64,000 nt of DNA from Lasiosphaeria ovina (GCA_033439765.1 JAULSN010000002.1:1054001-1118000); one strand, 5' to 3'. Numbered from the stretch's first letter, positions 20,936-31,991 are shown. Program-made: numbers and translations. Notes: a model not told the origin generated them from the letters alone.

Positions 20936-22426
20936 ATGTCGCCCCACACAGCTTTACGGCTAGCTGTGCGTCCGTCATTACGAGGAGCGGCATTAATTTC
21001 CGAACGGTTCGTGGCGGGGCAATTCGTGGGCTCGACGACGACAACTGCGACGACCTTGACCTTGACGACCGCACCTTCGAGAAAAGGCCTCGCCAACCTC
21101 TCCCTCCCAAGCAGTAGCAGACGAGGCCAGCCCCAAATACATACGCTGCGGGCGATATGTCTCCGCTGTAGCATACAGGATGTCCGCAGCCCTTCTTTCT
21201 TCTCGACTCTCCCGCCGTCGAAACCACCCAGCGAACACAGCCCCCCGCCGTCCTCCAACGAGACGACGTCATCGTCCCCCGTCGTGGAGGACAAGGGCGA
21301 CGACGGGCGGCGCCCCGCAGCAGCCCAGACCGAGACCGAAGCCGAGACGACGGACAGCAACCCAGCTGCTGCTCCCGACGCCATCCCCCACAAATACGAA
21401 CCCGAGCTCCCGTCCCACGCCGAAGGGCAGCGGTCGCACCTGTCGGCGCAGATCAGTAGTTTCATGGACAACCTGCAGACGCGGTTCCTCAACGCGTCGC
21501 AGAAGCTCAACGACCTGACGGGCTACTCGGCCATCGAGGGCATCAAGGAGCGCAACGTGCGGCTCGAGGAGGGGCTGGCGGCGGCGCAGGCGCGGCTGCG
21601 CGCCGCGCGCCACAGCTACAAGGCGCTGACGGCGCACCGCGCGGGCACGCAGCGCGAGGTGACGACGCTGCTCGCGCGCAAGGACACGTGGAACCCGTCG
21701 GACCTGGAGCGCTTCACGACGCTGTACCGGCTGGACCACGAGCTTGAGGCGCAGGTGGCGGGCGCGGCGGCGGAGCTGACCGAGGCCGAGACGGACGAGG
21801 CCAAGCTGGGCACGGACCTCAACGCGGGCATCCTCAAGCGCTACCACGAGGAGCAGATCTGGAGCGACCGCATCCGCCGCCAGTCGACCTGGGGCACGTG
21901 GGGCCTGATGGGCGTCAACGTGCTGCTGTTCCTCGTCATCCAGTTCTTCGCCGAGCCCTGGCGCCGCCGCCGCCTCATGAAGAGCATCGCCGACAGCGAG
22001 AAGAACGTCATGGACGAGGTCCGCCAAGAGCTCGGCGAGGTCCGCGCTGCCCTCGAGGCCAGCGGTCTGCGCGAGGCCGCCGCCAGGGACCAGCGCGAGA
22101 AGGACGACAAGGCCGCAGAGGCCGCCGCGGTGTCCGCTACTTCAGCAGCAGCAGCTGTGCCCGGCAAGACATTTACGCCCATAGTGGAGGAGCTGGCACG
22201 CAAAGAGCCGCCTGCGCCGCCGCCCCAGCGGCCGTGGACAGAGACGCTCTCGCACCCGGAGCTGCTCAAGGCGGCCGTAGCGGACCTGTACAGCGAGCGG
22301 AGGATAGACATGCGGATGCGGGACGTGTCGCTAGTTGCGCTAGAGGGCGCCGTGGCCGGGGCCAGCGTAGTGGCGGCGGCGCTAGTCTTTGTCTTGCTGC
22401 GCAGCGGTAGCAGCAGCCGGGCGTGA
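20936..22426 (+). CDS. SHE9: Mitochondrial inner membrane protein She9/Mdm33
   Basis: A single exon. The frame is open from before 20846 but the first ATG is 20936 (MSPHTALRLAVRPSL), giving 496 aa. The N-terminus is rich in Arg, Ser and Thr with no acidic residues for about 75 residues, as in a mitochondrial presequence. The conserved core begins near SHLSAQISSFMDNLQTRFL and continues through LNDLTGYSAIEGIKERN, coiled-coil segments, KDTWNPSDLERFTTLYR and RYHEEQIWSDRIRRQSTWGTW, followed by a transmembrane helix (LMGVNVLLFLVIQFFAEPW). A second hydrophobic segment at the C-terminus (GAVAGASVVAAALVFVLL) fits the two-span topology. In yeast this protein affects inner-membrane fission and mitochondrial shape. 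The Ala-rich linker before the last helix varies between species. Confidence 0.93.
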   Translation: MSPHTALRLAVRPSLRGAALISERFVAGQFVGSTTTTATTLTLTTAPSRKGLANLSLPSSSRRGQPQIHTLRAICLRCSIQDVRSPSFFSTLPPSKPPSEHSPPPSSNETTSSSPVVEDKGDDGRRPAAAQTETEAETTDSNPAAAPDAIPHKYEPELPSHAEGQRSHLSAQISSFMDNLQTRFLNASQKLNDLTGYSAIEGIKERNVRLEEGLAAAQARLRAARHSYKALTAHRAGTQREVTTLLARKDTWNPSDLERFTTLYRLDHELEAQVAGAAAELTEAETDEAKLGTDLNAGILKRYHEEQIWSDRIRRQSTWGTWGLMGVNVLLFLVIQFFAEPWRRRRLMKSIADSEKNVMDEVRQELGEVRAALEASGLREAAARDQREKDDKAAEAAAVSATSAAAAVPGKTFTPIVEELARKEPPAPPPQRPWTETLSHPELLKAAVADLYSERRIDMRMRDVSLVALEGAVAGASVVAAALVFVLLRSGSSSRA

Positions 22427-23460
22427 TTTAAGACATTTTGCTCACCTCAATCCTCCTCCCCCCACTCCTTGCGGTTGAAACAGCCAAGCGTCCTCCATAT
22501 AAATATTTACATGTATATATGTGTACTTTGCTCATGTGCCTACCTACTCCAAAAAAAGCCGTGTTCTGGCCGCCGAATTTGGCTGGCGCGTGTCGCCATT
22601 TTCGGCGGCTTCGACACCAAGTGCACAAGTCTCTTACAAGTACCTACCTCTGTCATAGCAGCCTGTCTAGCGCGCATCCATGGAACCGATGGATGCATAG
22701 CCCACAAGGAGGGGCCTGTACTGTAAGGAGCCTAGCTCCCCTGTTGGCTGTGCCACGCATCTCCATCACGGTCTGTCGTAAGTGGTTGGCTAAGCACGAG
22801 CTCCAAGAGAACATTTCAACATAATTAATCATGGTTATGCTACACTACAGCAAACAGGCGACCGGCGGAGTTCATCCGTTCAATGGGCATCCGGGATCTG
22901 GGCATGCGCCGCCCCGTTTTAAACTTCGTAACCAACGAGCCAACTGGCCCCTCAGGCTTCAAAACGTCTTCCTGTAGCATTATTCTTATCGAGCTCCGCG
23001 TTATCCGAATTACTCTCGAAAACACTCACTTACGCCATTCTCGGCAGCCTTTTTAAAGGTTTCTAGAGCATTAGAGTTGTATAATCCTGATTATCTACCC
23101 GAATACTATCCGGGATGCTTTCCTCAAACTTAACCGTTCTCACCGTCGCTTAATAAGGGCGAATAGCGTCCTCAACCGCTACGTAGACTTCCTTAGGAAT
23201 ATTACCACTTGAGAGGCACATAATCGAGTACTAGCCAGACGACGGCCGGTACCGCTATCGGCTAAGCAGCATACCGCATACCGAATAACCCTAGAGGGCG
23301 CCGTTTCATTAAGCTGAAGTACGTAGCTAGAACCGAGATTAATATTAGCAGTATCTTTGGGAAATAGAAGCGGTCTGTTATACTTTACCACGTCTCCCCT
23401 AAGCCTTTCATATCTTAGTGAGCTAACCTTTTCGAAATAAGTATCATATTGAGATAGAAG
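22427..23460. other. AT-rich intergenic with unclassified transposon-like debris
   Basis: The first 400 bp are the 3' flank of SHE9. From about 22840 the sequence is rich in TpA and full of stops. A minus-strand frame at 23179-23466 (YFEKVSSLRYERLRGDVV...) gives 95 aa without a recognisable motif, and related frames continue downstream with stops. Probably an old mutated mobile element. Confidence 0.45.
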
Positions 23461-24138
23461 TGTCACGAACCTCTAAAGAATGCACAATGGTAGGGCACGC
23501 CTAGTTTAGGTCTAACTAATTAAGAGGATCTTGAAGCGCCGCCTTATTCTAGTCGGGACACCGGGCCTCTCGCGGAGGATCGAGGATCTGGAGAAGGGAC
23601 CTCGCCTCTAAGAGACCCCGATGATTGGTTCACTTATATAGATATATTCGATGACCGTGTTCACGGTCTTAGATGGAGCTTGCTTAGTTCTTTATGGAAG
23701 TAATATATATTCTTTATAGTCTAAGTATTACAAACCACTCGACTGTGTGAGTCAACTATCTGTAAGAGCTAGACGCTCAAGGTTAGTGGGTTGGTAATTA
23801 TGAAGATGGAACAGAGGGCAAGCTCCTATTGCACGAGTAATACAGTCAAACTAGATTGCCACTCAAAATATATGAGTGCAAAGAATGTGTATTGCTTGCT
23901 AGAAGAACCAAGCAAGCTCTATCCAAGACCGTGGCTACGGTCATCGTATATATCTATGGGTAAACCAATGGGAGTTCATTGAGGTCCCGAGTCCCGGTGC
24001 TGGGCCACGGGCCAGATAGAGTGTCCCGGGATCCCGACGCCGGACTTCGAGACACCAGATTTCCCCTCCTTACTGCTCATTGGTGCATCACCAATGAGGG
24101 CGTGCCCACTGTTGTGCATACTTCAGGGATTCGTGACA
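23461..24138. mobile_element. Candidate solo LTR
   Basis: Begins TGTCACGAA and ends TTCGTGACA, a perfect 9-bp inverted end with the TG...CA termini of long terminal repeats; 678 bp. TGTCACG/CGTGACA ends are, from memory, common in fungal Ty3/gypsy LTRs. No second copy and no internal coding region are present here, which suggests a solo LTR. The flanking pentamers (agaag and ctaag) do not match, so a target duplication is not shown. Confidence 0.45.
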
Positions 24139-24947
24139 CTAAGTAGTAAGCCTATAGTGGAGTTCCATAGACCTGTGGCCGTTAGTCTACTTCTCTTAGT
24201 GCCCTATATATAGAGCACTATTATATTAGACTATATGGTATAGTTTCTTATAGTCTACCCTATAGTATCGGTTAACCTACCCTACACTTAGTCGACCTAC
24301 CTTACACTTGGCTCCCGCCTTCGCTACCGCTTCCGCTCCGCTAGCTATAGTACCGAACCCGCTATAGCACCTTGTATAGGTGCTCTCTAACAGACCTCTT
24401 CCGCAGGGTGAAAAAAGGAAGTTGAAAGAGAAAAAGAGAAAGTAAAAAAAGAAAAAAAAAAGAATGGGCATGTTTAATTATCTCGCTGTAGTTATGGACT
24501 ACGGCCCGTTCTGTGAGATGCGACTGCGGAGGTCTTGAGCCACCCAACTTATTCTTTTTGTTAAAAAAGTGCACCTGCGAAAGTGTTCTCAAATTCAGCC
24601 GAGTGCGGCCTGGGCCGTGGATTGTAGAGGCATCCCGCGCGCGGGCTCCTTTTTATGGATTGTGAGAAACAGTATAATCTCATTTCGTCTCTTTTGACCC
24701 TTTGTTTCTTTTTCCGAGCCCGAATGCGCGCGCCTGTTGGAGACTTTCAATAGCTACCTTGGGTAAGTGCCGACCTAGGTGCTTGATGACGCCTCTGCAG
24801 GCGTTAGTTAATTGAGAGCCCGTTGCGGTCTCCATCATCTGCGAAATTCCCGTCAAGTTTGTTGCGGATGTAAAGTAATCATTAGTTCTACATGCTTAAT
24901 TACCCCAACAAGAATGTTGATCAGGCAAGAAGCTGCTCAACCCCCTC
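24139..24947. other. AT-rich intergenic with low-complexity tracts
   Basis: TATA-rich words (ctatag/tatagt) recur between 24150 and 24370, followed by a purine-rich tract (gaaaaagagaaag...) at 24415-24465. No coding signal. Confidence 0.55.
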
Positions 24948-26543
24948 TCATTTCCTCATGAAACCAGGCACCACCGTGCTCAGCCTGTCCCATATCCCCC
25001 ACGGCGCGGCGATGTCCTTTTTTTCGCCTTTGGTGATGCTCGAGGCCTTCCTGTTGGAGACATTGAGAAAATGTCGCTGAGTGTCCTGGTATGACAACAT
25101 GATGTTCTGCAGAGCCCCTGGATCTAGCAGATGTGCGTTCTGGATAGTAAATTTGCCCAGATCTCCGTTCCAGCTTATGTACATTTCCCTAGTGTCTTCC
25201 GCTGCGGGGGAAGATTGAAATCCTTCGGGCCTTGCGGCTATGGAAACGGGCGAGTTGCTTCGCACAGACACGAAGGACTCGGGGGTGGTCCGAGCGAACC
25301 CCGAGAAGCTGCTGAATGCGTCTTGGGACTCGGGTGGGATGACGACTCCCTCGGCCCTGTACTGGCTGCCGGTGGTGGTCACGGTGGACATCGTCATCAC
25401 ACGGCCCGGCTGGTAAGGCAGTGGAGCCGCGGGCATCCACAGATCTTCATGTCGAATCTGGGCAGCCTCCATTAGAGAGCCGGCTTCCAAGGCCAGGGGC
25501 AGGCTCTGTCGTTTTCGCGCCTTGCGTGAGCGGGACTGGTTCGGTTTGGATGTGGCGGAAACGCCGTCTTGGGCAGTTGGACGGCTGCGTTCCTGCGTGT
25601 TGTACTCGTGGATTTGTTCGCGTACTTGGACCCTGAAGTCGTCGACATCGGCCGAGGCAGCAGAGAGTGTAATGTCTCTGGCTTTGGCGGGATCCAGGCA
25701 GGTCCACGTGCTGAGAAGACAGCTGATGATGCGTGGAGTATCGCTGGAGACGTCGACAGCACCCTCGCTGGTTGTCGGAATGGTGTTGATAGCAGACTCA
25801 TCAACGCTGACGCGCTGACTGGGACTGGAGCTGCCGCCGCTGGCTTGGATAGGCGGTGATGTGGACTGCTGCGTCGCGGGAAAGAACACAAATCGATATA
25901 GCCAAGTAGCGGCGTCTTCCGAGACACTGGATGAGTGCTGAATGCGAAGGTGTTGCGCCGTGTCCTTCTTCCCGGTGGACCTGCGGCTTTTTGAGTCCAG
26001 TTGTCTCTTGATGACTTTGCGGTTCCGTTCGATGACTCCGCCTACGATGGAATAAAGAGCAACGGCTTGTCCGCCCTGACCGATCGCCTGGTTAGGTGGT
26101 GCACTCTTTTCGCTTAAAGTCGCTGCCAGGTTGGCCATCTGGAGCACGAGGCTCATGAAGCTTTTTATGGCCTCGATCGAGTTCATGGACCCTTGAACCT
26201 TTTTTCGAGTCTTGAAGGCCCAAAGGAACGATTTCCAGCTTGAGCGCTTCATTTTCCCGACGGGAAACGCTTTTTTGATGTCTTGATTAACGGCATCGAA
26301 TCGCTGAAAGGCCGAATTCACCTGTTTGAAGAGCTCGGGCGTGAAGAGATGCTGTTCTTTTTCGAGCATGACCGAGACATCAGACATGATTACCGTAAGC
26401 TCGTCAAGCTGAGTTGCAAAGTTCTCAACTTCCTTCGGCGCACTGTCCATGTCGGCCGCAATATCATGAAGGGCTCCGGAGACCTGCAAGGCAAAGGAGA
26501 GAATGCCGACAGTCGTCCCCAACACCGAAACCGGGTCGGCCAT
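24948..26543 (-). CDS. Protein with fungal STAND/NLR-type N-terminal domain, no NACHT or repeats
   Basis: A single-exon 531-aa frame from ATG 26543 (MADPVSVLGTTVGILSFALQ); the frame is open further upstream but lacks an ATG. The first 150 residues have the pattern of the helical N-terminal domain found on fungal STAND/NOD-like and HET proteins (Helo-like/PF17111-type): MADPxSVxGTxxGIxSFxLQV, then heptad-like helices with EVENFATQLDELTVIM. After a basic patch (KMKRSSWKSFLWAFKTRKK) there is a Ser-rich region and a C-terminal segment (MYISWNGDLGKFTIQN). No NACHT/NB-ARC P-loop, WD40 or ankyrin repeats occur. Such stand-alone domains may act as partners or cell-death effectors of NLRs; that is inference from the family. 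Confidence 0.78.
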   Translation of the reverse strand: MADPVSVLGTTVGILSFALQVSGALHDIAADMDSAPKEVENFATQLDELTVIMSDVSVMLEKEQHLFTPELFKQVNSAFQRFDAVNQDIKKAFPVGKMKRSSWKSFLWAFKTRKKVQGSMNSIEAIKSFMSLVLQMANLAATLSEKSAPPNQAIGQGGQAVALYSIVGGVIERNRKVIKRQLDSKSRRSTGKKDTAQHLRIQHSSSVSEDAATWLYRFVFFPATQQSTSPPIQASGGSSSPSQRVSVDESAINTIPTTSEGAVDVSSDTPRIISCLLSTWTCLDPAKARDITLSAASADVDDFRVQVREQIHEYNTQERSRPTAQDGVSATSKPNQSRSRKARKRQSLPLALEAGSLMEAAQIRHEDLWMPAAPLPYQPGRVMTMSTVTTTGSQYRAEGVVIPPESQDAFSSFSGFARTTPESFVSVRSNSPVSIAARPEGFQSSPAAEDTREMYISWNGDLGKFTIQNAHLLDPGALQNIMLSYQDTQRHFLNVSNRKASSITKGEKKDIAAPWGIWDRLSTVVPGFMRK

Positions 26544-27977
26544 GATGTCGATGGAATTGCGGAAATATTGGGTGGTGGAAAACTTTCTTCGTCCGAGAAT
26601 AGGCAGACGGCGTCGAGGATGGCAAGTTGCCAAAGGAGGGGTCTCGCTGTCGGGTTATTTCGGGGCCACATACGCCTGGCGGTCTGACAAAGTTTTGTTA
26701 GCATCGAATCATTTGTCAAGAACAGACTGCTGCATGTACTCAGCCGCTGTCACCCACCATCCTCGGCCAAATGCAGCCTATCCAGGTGCCTCGCAGAAAG
26801 CCTTACTAAATTCTGCTTTCAAAATCACAAAAGTTAGATGTCACGGAGTGATTAGAAATGAGCATGAATAATTACCTCAACGAGGCAGACAGTTCAGACG
26901 TTGAGGAAGAGAAGTCTCGTTCACCCCCTTTGGATGATTCCGCAAGCAGTACCGCCAAGAACGCAAACCTTCGTCCCATAGGACTAGGGCCAAAGATGGG
27001 CAAGACTACGAGGCTGGCTGGCTGGATGCCGTAGAAAACTGGTTCTTCATAGGCACGCTGATGGAACTATCACCTGGGCAGAAGATGAGTGAAAGTCATC
27101 GCCATACTGAGGAGAATCAGGCGCTATGTAATGATGTTTCATTCCATTCTTCGTTCTGTGCTATACCCGTCTCCGATCAAAAGTATGACTTCTTGAAGAC
27201 CTCAGTGAATTGTGTGCAGATGCATCGCAACCTTGGCTCGGGCGAGCTGGAGACAAGCATCTGCCGCTTTGGGTTCATAGCACGAAAGTATAGATGCGCA
27301 TGCACGCCGCCAAAAGCGCCGGCCACATCACTCGACTCGGCATCATGGACCGGAGAGCTGCGCATTTGAGAGGCTCCAGTTTCGACCAGAGGTCATCCCG
27401 GAAAAAATTAGTTTTGGAATGTTCGCGAGTAGGGTATTCAATTGCCATTTTCCCAGTACTTTTAGATTGAAGAATGGTGGGTTTCCTAGACAATTTGAGG
27501 TACTTCGATTTTTGCGTGCACCGCTGCCAAGGACCAAGTACCGAGAAAATGGCGAATCAATGTCCCAGATTAGAGGGTTTACCCCTCTAGTGGGGAGGCG
27601 CTTTGAGCCCAGACGAGTAGGTATGTCGCTCAAGAGTTTTCCTTTTCTTCACTGTCAAGGGGTTTGAGTTCACCGAGATAATACGAATAATCAAGCGAAA
27701 AGACACATCTTTATAAAGTCTACCGGACTAAGTAAAGAGAACCTACTTCTAAGCCATTAGGGCCAGCCTAATGGGTTATTTCTAACAATCCACCCTTTTC
27801 TCCACCATTAAATCACCACGCTGGACCAGCCAGCCAATGGCTCTTTGCAAGATCCAGGCAAGGAGACAATCGCAAGTGCGGCCTCGTTTTGCACTCAACC
27901 CCTCAGTCTCCAGCTCCTAGCCGGACCCGTTACACTGACCCGCCTTGCTAGCCATTGTTTCGGTCTTCCAATTGTGC
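26544..27977. other. Intergenic, nothing supported
   Basis: Upstream region of the STAND-domain gene and 3' flank of the next minus-strand gene. Only short ORFs with no domain signal. Confidence 0.5.
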
Positions 27978-28356
27978 TCACTTGCTATACTTGACTTTGC
28001 CTTCTTCGTTGATATGAACGGACTTGAGTCGCTTATCCTCAGTCTCCCCCTCCCAGAGTTTACCACTCATCACCCTCAACACCTCAGTCTTGTCGGTGTG
28101 GGATTCGTGCGGGTGGGATCCACTGCTCTACGCGTGAGTAGAGATACCCAAGGTAGGTGTTTCTGGACTGCACTAAGGTGAAGGAATATTTTGCTTACTT
28201 GAAACTGATAGAGCCCGCTCTCGGGTTATCAGATTTTATAGTTGTACAGCCAGTGTCCAGCGCGGATTTCCACTTAGCGGCATTGACGCCGGCCGCTTTC
28301 AAGATGGCTTCCAGCGTGACCGATCCGATAACCTTCAGACCGCCGAGTCTCGACAT
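27978..28356 (-). CDS. Small conserved-looking protein of 100 aa, two exons, unknown function
   Basis: Exon 1 28356-28199 and exon 2 28122-27978, intron 28123-28198 (GTAAGC...GCAG, with a CTCAC branch-like site). Neither exon is long enough to stand out alone, but joined they give 100 residues with a clean stop: MSRLGGLKVIGSVTLEAILK at the start and LWEGETEDKRLKSVHINEEG near the end. Support: the leader is pyrimidine-rich and ends caacaATG, a good fungal start context, and a TATAAAG lies about 170 bp upstream. Using the nearer AG four bases upstream gives an early stop, so the acceptor at 28123 is preferred. No signal peptide or catalytic motif; the second half is hydrophilic and charged. Function unknown. 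Confidence 0.6.
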
Positions 28357-28526
28357 TGTTGATGATGTGGTATTGGGAAAAGTTGGAGAACGAAAAGGTA
28401 AACCTGAGATCGAAACGAAGGTGGAAACTGGAAAAGAGTTGAGATGAAGAGGAGACTGGAACTGAAAGGCTGATGGACTGATGATGCTGTTCTTTTCTCC
28501 CCTGGATATCCGACCATCGTCGACAT

Positions 28527-28533
28527 CTTTATA
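28527..28533 (-). promoter_or_regulatory. TATA box of the small two-exon gene
   Basis: On the minus strand this reads TATAAAG, 171 bp before the ATG at 28356, followed by a CT-rich leader. It is the clearest promoter element for this gene. Confidence 0.55.
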
Positions 28534-28899
28534 CCCCAAAGCGCTGACAACCGGACAGGACGGTCAAGCCTTGAGTGCCGAGCCTTGACCATGGTGTTAA
28601 CCAACTATTGTGTTGAACTTGTTGGACAGTTGGTCAAGTTGGTGACCCTGAAACTCATGGACGCGGAAGAACGGATTTCTGACGGGCCTCGGGAGCTCTC
28701 TCAGCCACCTACGCCGCCTGCTGAGTGGAATGGGCGTCATGATAGGTCCCGAGGAGGGCGAAATGCGAGTTTCGACTTTCGAATGTGGTCTCCGGCAGGG
28801 GAGCGGAGCAGCCATCGGTGGGGTTGGGCGAAACCAAGAACACGCTGCCGAGGCTGCAGCCTCCACCGTGTGCGACACGCCCCGAGGCCTGTGCGCAAC

Positions 28900-29510
28900 A
28901 CGCAGGCGGCGCGCTCTCCTTCAATGTGGTAATAATAGAAGCAGAAATGGGTTGTTGACTGTGTGTTTCATCATTTTGAGAAGGCCTAGGACGGCGTTGA
29001 ACTGCGTTGCGTGTGGAGAAGCCACATGCGGAATAACTAAAACCTAGAATGGAAGCAAAGGTGATCGTTGGCATGGAGCGAGCTTACATGTATTGGTGCC
29101 TAGGACGGCGGTGAATGCCGCTGACCGGCATTGAAAAAAGTCTTGGCGAGCAACTCGCGGAATGAAACCTAGAACGGAAGCAAAGGTGATCGTTGGCATG
29201 GAGCGAGCTTACATGTATTGGTGCCTAGGACGGCGTTGAATGCCACTGGCCGGCATTGAAACACGTCTTGGCGAGCAACACGAGGAATAAAACCTAGAAT
29301 GGAAGCAAAGGTGATCGTTGGCATGGAGCGAGCTTACATGTGTTGATGGGCCTAGGACGGCGGTGAATGCCGCTGGCCGGCATTGAAAGACGTCTTGGCG
29401 AGCAAAACGCCCAATAAATCCAAAATACACACGCAAAGGTGGTTGTTGTCGGTGTGTTAGGTCATTTCCGGGTGGCCTAGGACGGCGGTGAAGGGCGTTG
29501 GAAGACGTGT
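28900..29510. repeat. Tandem array of about 115-127-bp units
   Basis: The word cctaggacggcg begins at 28984, 29099, 29224, 29351 and 29476, marking units of 115, 125, 127 and 125 bp. Units two and three are nearly identical over their whole length, including gcaaaggtgatcgttggc and the following ggagcgagcttacatg. Unit four diverges in its second half, resembling the sequence just before unit one (about 28900-28983), so the array probably starts there. It lies between the divergent small gene and the kinase gene. It could be a minisatellite or a set of regulatory modules. Confidence 0.8.
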
Positions 29511-30158
29511 TGGGACGACTTTGCTGGGTCCCAAGGCTGATGGTTGCGTCCCAAGGCTTCCGGTGGAGCCCAAGGCGCCGTGTTTGCGCCGTTGAAGAGG
29601 TTTCACGTCGCCTCACTGCCTCAGTCCCGTCACTGAAACAGTGTTGGGGGGGGGGGGTCTCTGGCGGATGGGGGCTGGCTTCGGGCCAAAGAGAGGACTC
29701 GAGGCCGAGCCAACACGCGCGCGTGTATGAGGCTATCAAGCCCTGCTTCACGACCCAACTTGCGGGAGGGTGCTCCATGTTTTGAGAATGGAAATTGTTG
29801 TTCTTGTTGCAGGGATTTATTTGCACGGAAAAAGTGAAACCGCCGGACCTAGTTTGGCTCCAACCTTTGGGTTTGTTGCCTCGGCCGGCGTGTGAATAAG
29901 GTACAGTATATTGGACATTGATTGTGGGGCAATTCCCGATTGGGGCTCAACATGCATGCAGGTATGGACAGGGAAGGTTGTCGCGAGTGGCACCGGGCAG
30001 TCGTGGAACGATTACGTAAGGAACACGGGACTTGGAGGCCCACCTACCGCGCCGCGTCGAGTCTCCGACGGCACATTGCACATTGCACATATGCACAACC
30101 ATCGACTTATTTAAGTCGCAAGCTTTTCCCTCACAAGTCGCACTTCTCACCTATAAAG
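29511..30158. other. Upstream region of kinase gene
   Basis: Contains an 11-base G run near 29645-29656 and TATA-like sites near 30106 (ttatttaag) and 30151 (ctataaag). No gene supported. Confidence 0.5.
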
Positions 30159-31991
30159 ATGAGGCGAGTGTCGTTGTCAGCCTTACGCTTGGCTGCGGCA
30201 TCTACATCTACATCGAGAAAGCTCAATCACAGCACTCGCCCTCTTGTCTCAGTCACGCCTTCGCCAGCTGCTATTGCTACTGCTGCTGCTGCTGCTGCTG
30301 CTGCTACTTCGTTTTCCACCATGTCTCGATCCTCAAGCGCACACTCGGCCTCATCGAACTCGGCAGGCCCGGAGAAGAAGGCGGTGCCTGTCTTCCCCCC
30401 CCCTGCCCCCCCTCTCACATTTCCACTCACATTCCCAACCACAGGGTTCCAACTCATCGACCCTTCGGAAAAGGTGGAGGAGGAAAAAGATGAGACCTAT
30501 GACCCCAAGGAACGGTATCCCGCTCGCCTCGGCCAGATCATCCCACATGGCAAAAACCAGTACCAGATAATTGCCAAGCTTGGTTATGGGTCCAGTTCAG
30601 CTGTTTGGCTTTGTTACAATCTCTGGTGAGTTGGACCATGTCCGGGCATGACGTGTCGGAGAATTACCTCGAGTTACATACGTACCTCATCAGTCAGTGT
30701 CATGACTTTCTAAAGACTGAGTCTTTTTCTAGGAAAAATGAGTACAAGGCGCTCAAGATTCACATCAACACTCTTCCAGTCATCCGGGAGCTCGAGATAT
30801 TCGAGCACCTTCACAATACCCTAGCTCAGGACACACAGCGTGAGGTGACAGACCCCATGCGGGCCCATCTCCGCCGAATAGACGACCATTTTACGATTCC
30901 GGGGCCACAGCCGGGCACCACTCACCATGTTTTCGTTTTCGAGCCTTTGGGTTTCAGTCTGCTGCAATACCAGGAGACAAAGCCGGACCGGATTCTTGCC
31001 CAAAACGTAGTCCAGATGGCCCTTGTCAAAGCGCTCCTTGGCCTTATCTACCTGCACGCCGTCGCCAACGTCACGCATACTGGTACGTGCCTCAACTCCC
31101 CCAGCCCCCCACTTACGTACAAGTCGTCTCCAGCGCGGCTGACCTCGCTCGACAAGACTTCCACTCGGGCAACCTGCATTTTGAAATTACCGACCGCTCT
31201 ATCTTTGCCGAGGCAGCTATATCCGAAACGAAGACCAATCCCTCACCCCGGAAGGTGACAAAGGATAGCGTCATCTATACCTCTCGGGATATAATGTCCG
31301 GGGCCGGTGAAATCATTCTCTGCGACTTTGGCCTGGCCCGGATTGGCGATGAACATCAGGGCCCTGCCATGCCCTTGAGGTATCGGGCACCCGAGGTCAA
31401 TCTTGGCATGATATGGGGTCATGCCGTCGACGTCTGGTCCTATGCTCTTACGGTGAGGCTTCATTGCACTTTTCCTTGCCGTCGCCCTGATATTTGCATT
31501 TGCCATGCAGCTGACATCAAGACACGCCCAGGCCTGGGACTTATTGCAGCCGACATCCCTCTTCAAGAACCACGACGGGCTAGGCACGGAGCTCTACACG
31601 GCCCACCATCTTGCTGAAATGGTCGCGTTGATGGGTCCACCGCCAAGAGAATTTCTTAGCAGGAGTAAGGCTTGTGAAAAGTATTGGGACAAAGATGGTA
31701 ACGTTAGGTCCTTTTTTATTCTCTCATTTTTCCCTCTCCCCCTCTTTCGTTTCCTCGCCTCCCAATCTCGCTCAAGGCTAATATATTTACTACCTCGCTC
31801 CAGGCAGGTGGAAGCATGCCACAGTCAAGGTCCCGACAGAAAGGACAATTGAATCCCTGCAGAAGGCATTGACGGGGAAAGATGCGGCCGTCTTTATGAA
31901 TTTCATTCGCAAGGTGCTCTGCTGGCTTCCAGACCAACGTCCGTCAGTCTTGGAGCTGTTGGAGGACCCTTGGGTTAAGGGTGGCATGTAA
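30159..31991 (+). CDS. SRPK-like serine/threonine protein kinase
   Basis: Exons 30159-30625, 30733-31082, 31157-31452, 31532-31697 and 31804-31991; 488 aa from ATG 30159. Every intron is GT-AG (107, 74, 79 and 106 bp) and every join keeps frame and kinase motifs: glycine loop GYGSSSAVWL, the ATP lysine in YKALKIH, catalytic loop HTDFHSGN (HTD, as in SR-protein kinases), CDFGLAR, then RYRAPEV and DVWSYA. HxDxKxxN has His in place of the usual Lys, as in many fungal SRPK relatives. The N-terminus includes polyalanine and a Ser/Pro-rich stretch. A TATAAA just before ATG 30159 suggests transcription could start downstream, in which case translation would begin at the second ATG (30321, MSRSSSAHS). 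The substrate is unknown. Confidence 0.85.

Noticed and set aside
22830..23460. Reverse transcriptase or integrase remnant next to the LTR candidate
   Set aside because: No catalytic motif such as YxDD or DDE could be read in any frame.
29209..29826. 205-aa minus-strand frame across the tandem repeats
   Set aside because: Frame arises from the repeated units; no start context and repeats diverge without codon bias.
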